Shown here: in pieces, positions 1 to 8,174 of the stretch | How the letters are laid out: each line of letters starts with the position of its first letter | Position numbering within the stretch: position 1 is the first letter of the stretch | Assembly (NCBI GenBank): GCA_024276015.1 | Contig: JAJRXZ010000058.1 | Location: forward strand, 1-52,296 | Length of the DNA stretch: 52,296 nt | Source: Spirochaetota bacterium | Lineage (GTDB): Bacteria; Spirochaetota; UBA4802; UBA5550 | Reading direction: 5' to 3' | The notes under the pieces: generated by a model | Told to the model about the DNA's origin: nothing | Database searches by the model: none | The model's input: only the letters and a program-made list of their open reading frames with translations | Position numbers and translations under genes: made by a program

Positions 1-414
1 CTTTTCCGTGAACATTGCGATGAATCGGATTCCAGTGGGACATACCGCGGCGCCTCGGCAGCCGGTTTGCTCTACTGGGACGGTTACGTATATGTTTCTC
101 TTCATAATTATCACTTATTAAGCCCGAATTTTTCTATGATTAGAAATATGTGGGCCTACAGGGGCGATTCGGGCATGGTAGGAAGAGCATCATGCACAAC
201 ATGCCATAATGTGCACGGCACTGCCGGAACTGTCAGAAGCACGTATGATGAATTTGGAATTACTGCCTTTACAAATGGAGCAGATGAATATAAGAGAATG
301 GTACCTGATGAGAACTATGAAAATGCAAATATGACTGCATATCCGATTTATTGTAACTCAAGCTGTCATTCTCTCGGTGTAACAAATTACTGGCATACAC
401 CATCAGGTGAATAG
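1..414 (+). CDS. C-terminal part of a c-type multiheme cytochrome (5' truncated)
   Basis: The reading frame is open from base 1 to the TAG at 412-414, so only the last 137 residues are present. One canonical heme site is visible (CTTCH, followed by NVHG), and a C-terminal CNSSCH fits a CX3CH heme site. Families with sites of the form CxTCHNVHG are usually surface or periplasmic cytochromes with paired CXXCH motifs, so more hemes are expected upstream. It lies on the same strand as the porin and the large cytochrome that follow, which suggests a terminal or extracellular electron carrier. A 476-bp gap with its own promoter separates it from the porin, so it is probably a different transcription unit. 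Subfamily and heme count cannot be decided from this fragment. Confidence 0.75.
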   Translation, partial: LFREHCDESDSSGTYRGASAAGLLYWDGYVYVSLHNYHLLSPNFSMIRNMWAYRGDSGMVGRASCTTCHNVHGTAGTVRSTYDEFGITAFTNGADEYKRMVPDENYENANMTAYPIYCNSSCHSLGVTNYWHTPSGE

Positions 415-599
415 TCCATATTGAACAGGATATTTTGAGTTGAAATTATTAACTGAACATTTTTATTAAAACATAAAGAAATATATATAAAAATATAATT
501 ATGAAAATAATCGGTGATGTGTTTGGCAAAATTTGAATAATATAATATATACAGAAAAAATTATATTAACAATTTGTAGTTATATTCAAATTATACTAA

Positions 600-619
600 A
601 ATAGGTACAAGTACCTATT
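600..619. promoter_or_regulatory. Inverted repeat overlapping the -35 box; candidate operator
   Basis: AATAGGTAC and GTACCTATT form a perfect inverted repeat with a 2-base centre. Its right arm overlaps the first two bases of the TTGACA -35 box. A dimeric repressor bound here would block RNA polymerase. The regulator is unknown and no regulator gene lies alongside. Confidence 0.55.
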
Positions 620-646
620 GACAGGATCAGATCATGTCGATATTAT
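618..646 (+). promoter_or_regulatory. Sigma-70 type promoter of the porin-cytochrome operon
   Basis: TTGACA (618-623) and TATTAT (641-646) are separated by 17 bases, close to the housekeeping consensus. The predicted transcription start is near 653, which leaves a leader of about 238 bases before the GTG start of the porin at 891. Confidence 0.65.
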
Positions 647-890
647 AATAGAAAGTGTTGTGCTCAATTAATTAAAATGTATAAATGAGGAAGGTTGTTT
701 GTTTTTTTCTATAAAATTATATGAACGCTTTAATGTGAATTAATACAGCTTGCAGGAAGAATATTTATTTACAGATTTACTTTTAAGATGAATAAGTGTT
801 GCCGCGGGCAAATTTCTTGACTGAGAATTTGATTTAAAGCAAATTGACTTATTAAAAAAACAGATAAATAAATTTTAGAGGTAAAAGTTC

Positions 891-2228
891 GTGAAATGGA
901 AACAGTTTACTAAAAAAATTTCAGTGCTGTCTATTTCGGCTCTGGTATTAGTAATGCTTGCCGATATTAGCGGGTTTTCAAAACCGAAGATCAGCGGTTC
1001 GGTTGATACATCGGCATATACCTACAGTACCGTTAAGGAGGATTTTTCCGGTACGGATACTAATTATAAGCTCTATGAAAGTATTTTGCTTGATGTAAAA
1101 TTCAATGACAAGCTGAGCATACATACCAGTGACAGAATTGCTTACAGAGGGCTTGAGATTGAAAAGGATGCAAATGAAGACCCTGAAAAGCTTGATCTGA
1201 ATATCTATTACGGTTATGTAAATTATAAGCTCAATAATAAACTCAATTTTCAAGTGGGCCGCATTATGGGTATTAATAATCTTGTATATACTTATTTTGA
1301 CGGTCTTAATGTTAATTTTAGGACCATGGTCAAAGAAAATAAGTTGACCTTTGATCTATACGGCGGTCTTCTTATTAATGACGATTATCTTGAAGATGAA
1401 AAGGATCCGGACAACATTAACGGTTTCAACAGTTTTGACGTTAGAAATTTTTATATAGAACAGAGAGTTGGCGACTATATTGCCGGCGTAAAAACAAACC
1501 TTTATGCAAAAAAGATAGGCATGTTCAGTCTGGACTATCAGATGACCATGAACGAATCGAAAGTTGCAGAACAGTATGTATCCATTGACTTTGATACTAC
1601 ATTTTCCAAAAAAATAAAAGCATACGGTTTCGGTTCCTTTGACCTTATTGAAAAAACACCGTCAAATACGCTGGCCGGTGTAAGGGGAATGTTCATTAAG
1701 TGGATATCCTTTGCGGTTGAACATGAGTACTACAGGCCTGTTTTTATTAAAGATTCCTTTTTCTGGAAATACTTTGAGCCCCTTGGTCATCAGGCAATTA
1801 ATGGTATTGTTATGTTTTTCTTCTCTCCCATAATGACTCTTGACTTGAAATATTCAAGGCTCATATATGATTCCGAGAACGGTCAGGGCAATGAGGCTGA
1901 CGCCACATTTGAGATCAGAGATATCCTTGGATTCGGAATTATGGTGAACGGAAATTATCTCAGCGGGCCCGAAGGCGATAAAATGACAGGTATCGGTATA
2001 GTTAAAAGAAGGTTCTTTAATCTTATTGATATCAGCGGAGGCGGTGGAGTCGTCTATTTTGAAGAGGACACGGTAACGGGAACTATGGCAAAAGCCTATG
2101 TTGCCAGAGCGGGTCTTGGTCTGAGATTGTTCAATAAGCTGATAATATCGGGGGATTTCGAATATTTTAACAATCCGAAATACCTTTACGATATCAGAAG
2201 TCTGATATCGGTAAAATATATCTTTTAA
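891..2228 (+). CDS. Predicted outer-membrane beta-barrel (porin-like) protein
   Basis: This 445-residue protein starts at GTG 891, with AGAGGT about 8 bases upstream. It has a basic N-terminus and a hydrophobic signal segment (roughly residues 10-30). The rest alternates polar and aromatic or hydrophobic residues, with many Tyr, Phe and Asn, as in transmembrane beta strands. The last residue is Phe, the usual outer-membrane assembly signal. It has no heme motif. The length would suit about 18-20 strands, comparable to porins of porin-cytochrome conduits, but I could not match it to a named family. Eight bases separate its stop from the 21-heme cytochrome gene, so the two are almost certainly co-transcribed. 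I infer that it sheathes the cytochrome across the outer membrane; an unrelated porin role remains possible. Confidence 0.7.
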   Translation: MKWKQFTKKISVLSISALVLVMLADISGFSKPKISGSVDTSAYTYSTVKEDFSGTDTNYKLYESILLDVKFNDKLSIHTSDRIAYRGLEIEKDANEDPEKLDLNIYYGYVNYKLNNKLNFQVGRIMGINNLVYTYFDGLNVNFRTMVKENKLTFDLYGGLLINDDYLEDEKDPDNINGFNSFDVRNFYIEQRVGDYIAGVKTNLYAKKIGMFSLDYQMTMNESKVAEQYVSIDFDTTFSKKIKAYGFGSFDLIEKTPSNTLAGVRGMFIKWISFAVEHEYYRPVFIKDSFFWKYFEPLGHQAINGIVMFFFSPIMTLDLKYSRLIYDSENGQGNEADATFEIRDILGFGIMVNGNYLSGPEGDKMTGIGIVKRRFFNLIDISGGGGVVYFEEDTVTGTMAKAYVARAGLGLRLFNKLIISGDFEYFNNPKYLYDIRSLISVKYIF

Positions 2229-2236
2229 TTCGGGTA

Positions 2237-3868
2237 ATGATCATGAAAAAGTCTAATACATATTTATTTATAATAGTAATAATAATATCTGCCTTTGTCT
2301 CTATTCTCTATTCTGATAAGAAAAAAATATTTCCTCATAATACTCATATAGAGAACGATGTAGAGTGTAAAACATGCCATACGAAAACTGAAACCAGCAA
2401 AAGTGAAAAGGATAATAATTTTCCCGATAACTACGGCATCTGTTCGGAAGAATGCCATGAAGGCGATATGAGGGAAGAATTGGATCTGCAGTATTCTCAG
2501 CCTCAATATAAATTGAAGTTCAACCATGAAGTCCATATAGAACAGGATCTGAAATGCACCAAATGCCATAAGGGGCTTGAAAGTTCAAATTTCAAACCGG
2601 GCAGCGCATTTCCGGAGATGAAGGTCTGCTTCGAATGCCACAACAATGATGATGCGCCCAAAACGTGTACGCTGTGCCATCTTGAAAAAATGCCCTTTCC
2701 TCATCCCGTGCATCTTGAAAACGACGTGGAATGCGAAAGCTGTCATAAGGAAATTCCGAGCAGCAGCAAAACAAAAAGGGGTAAGGATATTCCCCAAAAG
2801 GGTATATGCGCAGAGGAATGCCATGAGGCTTCTGAGAAGGGCGCTGAAGTGATCCTCTTTGATGCTGTAAAGCAGGCTAAGAATCTGGTCGTTGTTTTTA
2901 ACCACCAGGTTCATATAGAGCAGGATCTGAAATGCACCAAGTGCCATAAGGGGCTTGATAAAAAGGATGCAAAGCCGGGTGATTTCTTTCCAAAGATGAA
3001 GATATGTTTTGAATGCCATAATAACGATGATGCGCCAAAAACATGCACGCTCTGTCACAAAGTAAAGGTTGAATTTCCTCATAAACTTCACCTTGAGAAT
3101 GACCTGGAATGCGACGGCTGCCATACAAATATCAAAAACAGCACATTTACAACAGGAGCGCCCGATATTCCTCCTAAGAAAATATGCAATGAATGCCACG
3201 AGGCCGAAGATAAATTCCCCGATGTAGTGGTATTCCCTTACAGACAGACTTATCGTTTTAACCATCAGGAACATGTAGTGAACCAGGAACTGGACTGTAA
3301 GGATTGCCATAAGGTTTTATATGAAAAGGAGAAGCCCAAAAAGACCGAGCTTGTTCCGAAGATGGAATACTGTTTTGAGTGCCATGACAACGAGACTGCA
3401 ACACAGTACTGCATGCTGTGCCATCTGAATCCCACCAAGCCGAAGGACCACTATTACGATTGGGATAATTTTCACAGGAAGAATGCAAACAGAGATCTCA
3501 AGAATTGTATAGGGTGTCATCAGAGCAAAAATTTCTGTATATCCTGCCATAAGGGAATAAAGAAACCCGCAAAAACGCACAATTCAAACTTTGAGGTCAC
3601 TCATAAATATGAAGCGAGAACCAGCATTAAAAACTGTTATGCCTGTCATACTACAAGGCAGTGCAGAAATTGCCATATATCGCAGAGCGTAAGTTATAAG
3701 AGTGCTACAAAATATAAAAAGATACATCCTTCCGGCTGGGTTGACAAAACTTCGCCCAATTTTCATAAGAGAAAAGCCAGATTAAGGCTCAAGGCATGCG
3801 TTGCCTGCCACACAAAGAAGGATTGTTACGGCTGCCATAATCCCAGTGGTGTGGGGCCCAGACGATAA
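2237..3868 (+). CDS. 21-heme modular c-type cytochrome
   Basis: This 543-residue protein has a signal peptide (about residues 4-26; ATGs at 2237 and 2243 are both possible starts). I count 19 CXXCH and 2 CX3CH motifs (CSEECH and CAEECH, residues 69-74 and 191-196). Residues 31-148, 154-274 and 280-396 are three repeats of the same five-heme module, each opening with an FPHxxH segment as in cytochrome c7/c3-type domains. Residues 424-534 add three closely spaced heme pairs. Repeats A and B are still very similar at DNA level, which implies recent duplication. It is probably a periplasmic electron wire threaded into the upstream porin. It carries no lipobox and no quinol-dehydrogenase signature. 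A hairpin terminator follows the gene. Confidence 0.9.
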   Translation: MIMKKSNTYLFIIVIIISAFVSILYSDKKKIFPHNTHIENDVECKTCHTKTETSKSEKDNNFPDNYGICSEECHEGDMREELDLQYSQPQYKLKFNHEVHIEQDLKCTKCHKGLESSNFKPGSAFPEMKVCFECHNNDDAPKTCTLCHLEKMPFPHPVHLENDVECESCHKEIPSSSKTKRGKDIPQKGICAEECHEASEKGAEVILFDAVKQAKNLVVVFNHQVHIEQDLKCTKCHKGLDKKDAKPGDFFPKMKICFECHNNDDAPKTCTLCHKVKVEFPHKLHLENDLECDGCHTNIKNSTFTTGAPDIPPKKICNECHEAEDKFPDVVVFPYRQTYRFNHQEHVVNQELDCKDCHKVLYEKEKPKKTELVPKMEYCFECHDNETATQYCMLCHLNPTKPKDHYYDWDNFHRKNANRDLKNCIGCHQSKNFCISCHKGIKKPAKTHNSNFEVTHKYEARTSIKNCYACHTTRQCRNCHISQSVSYKSATKYKKIHPSGWVDKTSPNFHKRKARLRLKACVACHTKKDCYGCHNPSGVGPRR

Positions 3869-3901
3869 ATATAGATAAAAAGATCAAACTGTAGATAAAT
3901 A

Positions 3902-3935
3902 AAAAAAATCAGGCTCACAGGGCCTGATTTTTTTG
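3902..3935 (+). terminator. Rho-independent terminator after the large cytochrome
   Basis: AAATCAGGC and GCCTGATTT form a 9-bp stem with a short loop, followed by a run of T. It closes the porin-cytochrome transcription unit. Confidence 0.85.
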
Positions 3936-4114
3936 TATGATCTCTTAATAGTTCCTCAAAAACTGTCTTCTCAGCCCTTCTGAATCTCTTGGGGAAGTTT
4001 TGATAGTTCCTTGAAAATCGTGATCGTGTCATATATTCAATCCGAGGAACCCCGTTGTCAAGACAAAATATTTTTCAAATGATATAAATTTGGGCCGGCC
4101 GATGAAATTTTCTC

Positions 4115-4143
4115 TTGACTAAGTTTGCGGCGAAAATTATTTT
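4115..4143 (+). promoter_or_regulatory. Predicted promoter of the octaheme cytochrome
   Basis: TTGACT (4115-4120), 17 bases, then TATTTT (4138-4143). It lies about 85 bases before the chosen ATG at 4229. The first in-frame TTG at 4115 is therefore read here as a -35 element and not as a start codon. Confidence 0.45.
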
Positions 4144-4228
4144 TGTTAAGATTTTGAAAGGTGAGTCATTATTTTTAAGGATAATTGCTCATTTAAATAA
4201 AAAAAAACAGATTAGAAAGAGGAAAATT

Positions 4229-4933
4229 ATGATACAGAAAGAAAAAAAGAGTTTGTTTCTAATTTTTTGTATTTCATTGGTTGTGGTTGTTTCAGCTGGT
4301 GCAATTTATGCAATTAACCTGTTAAATGTTGTTCCTCAAAATATTGGTTTAAAGGATGTTCAGTTTAAAGACTTAAACAGACCTTATTGTGAGAATTGCC
4401 ATGGCGATTCCCTTGCGGATACTCATCATCAAACAAAAAATGCAGTGTCGGGAAATTGTGTTTTCTGTCATGGCGTAATGAAAAAGGCAGAGAAAACCGG
4501 CGTTGAATTAAAAACAAATTGTATGTTATGTCATACTAAAAGCCCTCACCATCAGACTGAGGCCGCAATTAACAAAGAGTGTACCTCTTGCCATGAAAGT
4601 CCCGGCGTAAGCGATTACAGTACGGCAGAACCGAAATACAAAATTTCAATGATCACGCCCACAAAGAAAGTTTGCGGCAAATGTCACAGAGACGGAGAAG
4701 TAAACGGAGAGAAGGTTTACGGATTCAAGAAAACTCATCATGGGATCCAGCTTAAAGGCGGATGCGGCACCTGCCATACCAATGACAAAGCAACATTGAA
4801 TATAAGGGTTTGCGAAAGATGTCACAGCGTTAAGGCAATTCACGAAGTTAAGCCTCATGTTGAAAAGAATGTGTGTATTCACTGCCATGATGTTAAAGAA
4901 GGTGCGGCATTTGTTAAGAGTCTGCAAAAGTGA
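4229..4933 (+). CDS. Membrane-anchored octaheme c-type cytochrome
   Basis: The ATG at 4229 is preferred because AGAGGA lies just upstream and the protein then begins with a short basic stretch and a strong hydrophobic segment (about residues 8-30). An in-frame extension to 4115 is possible but has no such support. The 234-residue product has eight CXXCH motifs (CENCH, CVFCH, CMLCH, CTSCH, CGKCH, CGTCH, CERCH, CIHCH) and many extra His residues that could be distal ligands. No clear cleavage site follows the hydrophobic segment, so it may remain as an anchor facing the periplasm. It has its own promoter and terminator, but its position next to the porin-cytochrome pair suggests it passes electrons from the inner membrane to them. 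It has no close match to NapC/CymA that I can recognise. Confidence 0.85.
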   Translation: MIQKEKKSLFLIFCISLVVVVSAGAIYAINLLNVVPQNIGLKDVQFKDLNRPYCENCHGDSLADTHHQTKNAVSGNCVFCHGVMKKAEKTGVELKTNCMLCHTKSPHHQTEAAINKECTSCHESPGVSDYSTAEPKYKISMITPTKKVCGKCHRDGEVNGEKVYGFKKTHHGIQLKGGCGTCHTNDKATLNIRVCERCHSVKAIHEVKPHVEKNVCIHCHDVKEGAAFVKSLQK

Positions 4934-4979
4934 TCGGATGACTTGATTTATCAGCACAAAAATTGTAATATAATAGATC

Positions 4980-5018
4980 AAGCCTGCTTTTTAATTTAAG
5001 CAGGCTTATTTTTTTTCT
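4980..5018 (+). terminator. Rho-independent terminator after the octaheme cytochrome
   Basis: AAGCCTGCTT and AAGCAGGCTT form a perfect 10-bp stem around an AT-rich 8-base loop, followed by a T-rich tract. Confidence 0.9.
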
Positions 5019-5066
5019 CCCCCTCAAAGCCGAGCATATATATTACTTCTTTTCAGGAAAAAGTTA

Positions 5067-5095
5067 TTGACTGAATATTGAAAAGGGTTTACATA
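5067..5095 (+). promoter_or_regulatory. Predicted panB promoter
   Basis: TTGACT (5067-5072), 17 bases, TACATA (5090-5095). A start near 5102 gives a short leader ending in the CGGAG ribosome binding site before ATG 5135. Confidence 0.5.
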
Positions 5096-5134
5096 AAATT
5101 TTTCATACAAAATAAATTTTCTCCGGAGTCTAAA

Positions 5135-5977
5135 ATGAGAGTTACAATTTCTTCCATAGTTGACAAAAAGAAAAAGAATGAGAAAATAACAATGCTTACC
5201 GCATATGATTATTCATTTGCCTCAATTGTTGATTCTGCGGGTATAGATATTATTCTGGTCGGCGATTCCCTTGCCAATGTAATTCTTGGCATGGAATCAA
5301 CAACGGAAATTTCTCTTGATGAGATGATCAATCACAGCAGAGCCGTTGTCAATGGTTCCGCAAGGGGTCTTGTTGTTGGGGATATGCCCTATTGCGCTTA
5401 TCAGGAGGAGAATTCTCAGCCTCTTAAGAGCGCCCAAAGGTTTGTCAGCGAAGCCGGGTGTCAGGCGGTTAAACTTGAGTGGTTTGACAGAGCAATTGAA
5501 GTGACAGAAGAGATCATAAAATCCGGTATCCCTGTTATGGGGCATATAGGTTTTACTCCTCAGACAGCCGATAAGCTGGGCGGTTCGGTAGTTCAGGGTA
5601 AGGATCTCGATACTGCAAAAACATTAATAGAGCAGGCAGTTCTTTTAGAAAAAGCCGGGTGTTTCAGTATTGTTCTTGAATGCGTGCCCTGGCAGATCGC
5701 AAAACTGATTACGGAGAAGATCTCTATTCCCACTATAGGGATCGGCGCAGGCAGTTACTGCGACGGACAGGTTCTTGTATTGAATGATCTTCTGGGCCTT
5801 TTCAGAAAATTCAGGCCGAAATTTGTGAGAAAATATGCGGATGTTTTTGATGCATCTGTTGAAGCAATTAAGAACTTCATAAGCGACGTTGAAAACGGGG
5901 CCTTCCCGTCCGCAGATGAAAGTTTCTCGGTAAATGAAGAAGAGTTCAGCAGATTTAAGGACAAACTTGATGTTTAG
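5135..5977 (+). CDS. panB: 3-methyl-2-oxobutanoate hydroxymethyltransferase
   Basis: PanB makes ketopantoate from 2-oxoisovalerate and methylene-tetrahydrofolate, the first step of pantothenate synthesis. The ATG at 5135 gives 280 residues, the usual PanB length, and has CGGAG about 7 bases upstream. The in-frame ATG at 5078 would add 19 unusual residues and overlap the predicted promoter. Family motifs are clear: the metal- and substrate-binding region around ILVGDSLANVILG near the N-terminus, GHIGFTPQTADKLGG in the middle, and the IGIGAG segment late in the barrel. It is a single-gene unit; panC and panD are not in the window. Confidence 0.95.
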   Translation: MRVTISSIVDKKKKNEKITMLTAYDYSFASIVDSAGIDIILVGDSLANVILGMESTTEISLDEMINHSRAVVNGSARGLVVGDMPYCAYQEENSQPLKSAQRFVSEAGCQAVKLEWFDRAIEVTEEIIKSGIPVMGHIGFTPQTADKLGGSVVQGKDLDTAKTLIEQAVLLEKAGCFSIVLECVPWQIAKLITEKISIPTIGIGAGSYCDGQVLVLNDLLGLFRKFRPKFVRKYADVFDASVEAIKNFISDVENGAFPSADESFSVNEEEFSRFKDKLDV

Positions 5978-6017
5978 ATCATCCTTATAGGATGAGGAGG
6001 GATGCTTCCGGGTAGGG

Positions 6018-6827
6018 TCAGTTTTTAATTGTTACTCCGTTCAATAATGCTGCAATATCGCTGTTGCCGTTTTTGTCAGCATACATGTACGCTGTATAAC
6101 CCATATTGTCTCTGATGCTGAGGTCTGCTTTTGCTTTCAGAAGAAGTTTTACAACATCAATATGTCCTGTTTGCGATGCTTTTATTAATGCAGTCTGGCC
6201 GTTATTTGCTTTTACATTTATATCGGCTCCGTTTTCAATGAGTATTCTGGCGATATTGGTATATTTGCTGATTATATTTTTATGAAGCCAGTATGATATT
6301 TTAATTAATGCGGTTTCGCCGTTGTTGTTTTTGATGTTCAGGTCTGCGCCTTTTTTTATCAGAGTTAATACGGTTTCGGTTCTTCCTTCAACAGAGGCCT
6401 TCATGAGAGCCGTTTGCCCGGTTTTGCTTTTTTTATTTATATGGGCGCCGCTATCTATGAGAATTCTAACAATGTCGTTGTGTCCGTAAAAGGATGCCCA
6501 GCCCAGAGCAGTCCATCCGTCATCGGATATTATATTAATATCTGCGCCGTTCTTTATGAGAAATTTAATAACCTCTTTTCTGTTGTAATAGGCGGCTCTG
6601 ATAAGGGCGGTATAGCCAAGGTCGTCTCTTTCATTGACTGAAGCACCGTTGAGAATCAGGTATTGAACAAGTTCAACCCGGTTTTTTACGGAAGCCATGA
6701 TCAGGGGAGTATAGCCCAGGTCGTTTTTTAAGTTAATATCGGTTCCGCATTTTAAAGCTTTTTCAACTAAAGGAATATTGCCCTCTGTTACAGCTTCAAA
6801 TAACTGATCCTTATGGATTTTTTCCAT
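6018..6827 (-). CDS. Ankyrin-repeat protein
   Basis: The 269-residue protein is made almost entirely of about eight ankyrin repeats of 33 residues, each with the GxTALxxA start and the VxxLLxxGADIN end. Repeat six (about residues 170-205) is lengthened by a short insertion. There is no signal peptide or membrane segment, so it is probably cytoplasmic and binds another protein. It ends close to the convergent panB gene and lies downstream of the AICAR formyltransferase on the same strand, 71 bases away. Its partner cannot be told from sequence. Confidence 0.9.
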   Translation of the reverse strand: MEKIHKDQLFEAVTEGNIPLVEKALKCGTDINLKNDLGYTPLIMASVKNRVELVQYLILNGASVNERDDLGYTALIRAAYYNRKEVIKFLIKNGADINIISDDGWTALGWASFYGHNDIVRILIDSGAHINKKSKTGQTALMKASVEGRTETVLTLIKKGADLNIKNNNGETALIKISYWLHKNIISKYTNIARILIENGADINVKANNGQTALIKASQTGHIDVVKLLLKAKADLSIRDNMGYTAYMYADKNGNSDIAALLNGVTIKN

Positions 6828-6898
6828 TTATGAACAACCCGGGTTTCGTTTCATATATAATATAAGTTATTAAAACTCAATTAAAAATCAAGGTATTT

Positions 6899-8053
6899 TT
6901 ATATATGCAGAAAACATCTTTCAAGAGTTGCCATTAATGCAATGTTATGGTCATTTGCCGCCTCGATTACGTCCGAATCATTGAGTGAACCTGCAGGCCA
7001 CACAATTGCCGTAATACCATATTTTGCAGCAGTATCAATGGAGTCCCTTTGAGGGAAAAAAGCATCCGATGACAAAACCGATCCTTCAAGGCTGTGCCCT
7101 TTTTTTATGGCTTTGTCTATTGCCTGCTCCACTGCTCCGATCCTTTCCTGCTCTCCGGTCCCCACGGCAATTGAAGCCCCGTTCTTTACAAATACTATTC
7201 CGTTAGATCTGACATTTATATTTAAATACCATGCAGTGAGGCAGTCGTCCATCTCTTTTTCCGTGGGCTGCCGTTTTACTATAAAATCTTTGCCGTTGTT
7301 TTTTGCAGGGTCGGAATTGGGAATCATGGGGTCTGTAATAAAATCATCTGCCGACATTATTCTGGTAAGGAAGGGCGCTTCAATGGAAACAGATCCGTCC
7401 GCAAGGTTCCTCAGATTATAATAACCGGAAATGTCGTCGCCTATGTACTTTGGTATTTTATCCATATTGGAGATTCTAACCACCCGGATCGAGTTGTTCA
7501 ATTTTTTTGTGCCTTCGTTTTTTTTCAGGATTTCAAGCGCCTCGCTGTCATAATCCGGAGCTATAACCCCTTCAACAAAAGTTTCCATAATTGCTTCCGC
7601 TGCTGCAGCGTCGATTTTTTTATTAAACCCCACAATCGATCCGAAGGCGCTTCTTTCGTCACAGGCTCTTGCGATCCGGTATATTTTATCCATAGGTTCA
7701 TTTTCGGTTTCAACTTTAAATCCGCATGGATTAACATGTTTCATAACCGTGCATGCCGGCCTGTTAAAATATTTCAATATATTCAAAGCCTGGCTCATAT
7801 CCTGAAGATTTGTAAGAGAGAGCCCCGCTTTACCTCCTTTGAGGAGTTCCATGTTTCCGATTGAAAGATTGGGGTTATTTAAGGGCGCATAAGCGGAGAA
7901 TGGCTGATGCGGATTTGTTCCGTACCTGAGAGCATAAGGCACAAGTTTAAATTCGATTCTGTTCTCTCCAATGATCATGGTGATTTTATCGGGGAAATTG
8001 CCTTGAACTGCTTTTTTGTAAACGTCTTTAAATGATGAAACGTCTCTTGCCAT
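6899..8053 (-). CDS. Stand-alone AICAR formyltransferase (PurH C-terminal domain type)
   Basis: The enzyme transfers the formyl group of 10-formyl-tetrahydrofolate to AICAR, the penultimate step of IMP synthesis. At 384 residues it contains only the transformylase half of PurH: LRYGTNPHQ near residue 43, the KHVNPCG active-site motif, SAFGSIVGFN, and a C-terminal segment ending in DAFFPQRD and WPAGSLNDSDVI. The usual N-terminal IMP cyclohydrolase (MGS-like) domain is absent, and no second gene for it is in the window. The upstream folE and folB on the same strand make folate, the source of its cofactor. A separate IMP cyclohydrolase must be encoded elsewhere if the pathway is complete. Confidence 0.88.
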   Translation of the reverse strand: MARDVSSFKDVYKKAVQGNFPDKITMIIGENRIEFKLVPYALRYGTNPHQPFSAYAPLNNPNLSIGNMELLKGGKAGLSLTNLQDMSQALNILKYFNRPACTVMKHVNPCGFKVETENEPMDKIYRIARACDERSAFGSIVGFNKKIDAAAAEAIMETFVEGVIAPDYDSEALEILKKNEGTKKLNNSIRVVRISNMDKIPKYIGDDISGYYNLRNLADGSVSIEAPFLTRIMSADDFITDPMIPNSDPAKNNGKDFIVKRQPTEKEMDDCLTAWYLNINVRSNGIVFVKNGASIAVGTGEQERIGAVEQAIDKAIKKGHSLEGSVLSSDAFFPQRDSIDTAAKYGITAIVWPAGSLNDSDVIEAANDHNIALMATLERCFLHI

Positions 8054-8174
8054 TTTATTTCACTCCTTGTAAATTGGTATTTTAACTGTAAAAGTTTCAA
8101 ACCGTATTTGCCGATTCAACCGGTAACTTTAAAATAAATATAAACAGGACGAGCGCCTGTTTTTACAATTCACT

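Larger units (their letters stand above)
415..890. other. 476-bp AT-rich intergenic region
   Basis: No coding sequence with a plausible ribosome binding site is seen here. The region holds a near-consensus sigma-70 promoter (618-646) overlapped by a 20-bp inverted repeat (600-619), then roughly 240 bases of predicted 5' leader before the porin gene. A second, looser inverted pair (AATTTGAATA near 530 and its complement near 590) lies just upstream. I saw no recognisable cyclic-di-GMP or other riboswitch core in the leader. Confidence 0.6.

Noticed and set aside
415-890. Cyclic-di-GMP riboswitch in the porin leader
   Set aside because: Expected because of the cytochrome context, but I could not find the conserved core sequence.
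2585-3310. 241-residue open frame on the minus strand inside the 21-heme cytochrome gene
   Set aside because: It mirrors the Cys- and Lys-rich cytochrome codons, has no ribosome binding site, and its composition is that of an antisense shadow.
4115-4228. 38-residue N-terminal extension of the octaheme cytochrome
   Set aside because: It starts at the TTG of a promoter-like TTGACT and has no ribosome binding site, while ATG 4229 has AGAGGA and an immediate signal segment.
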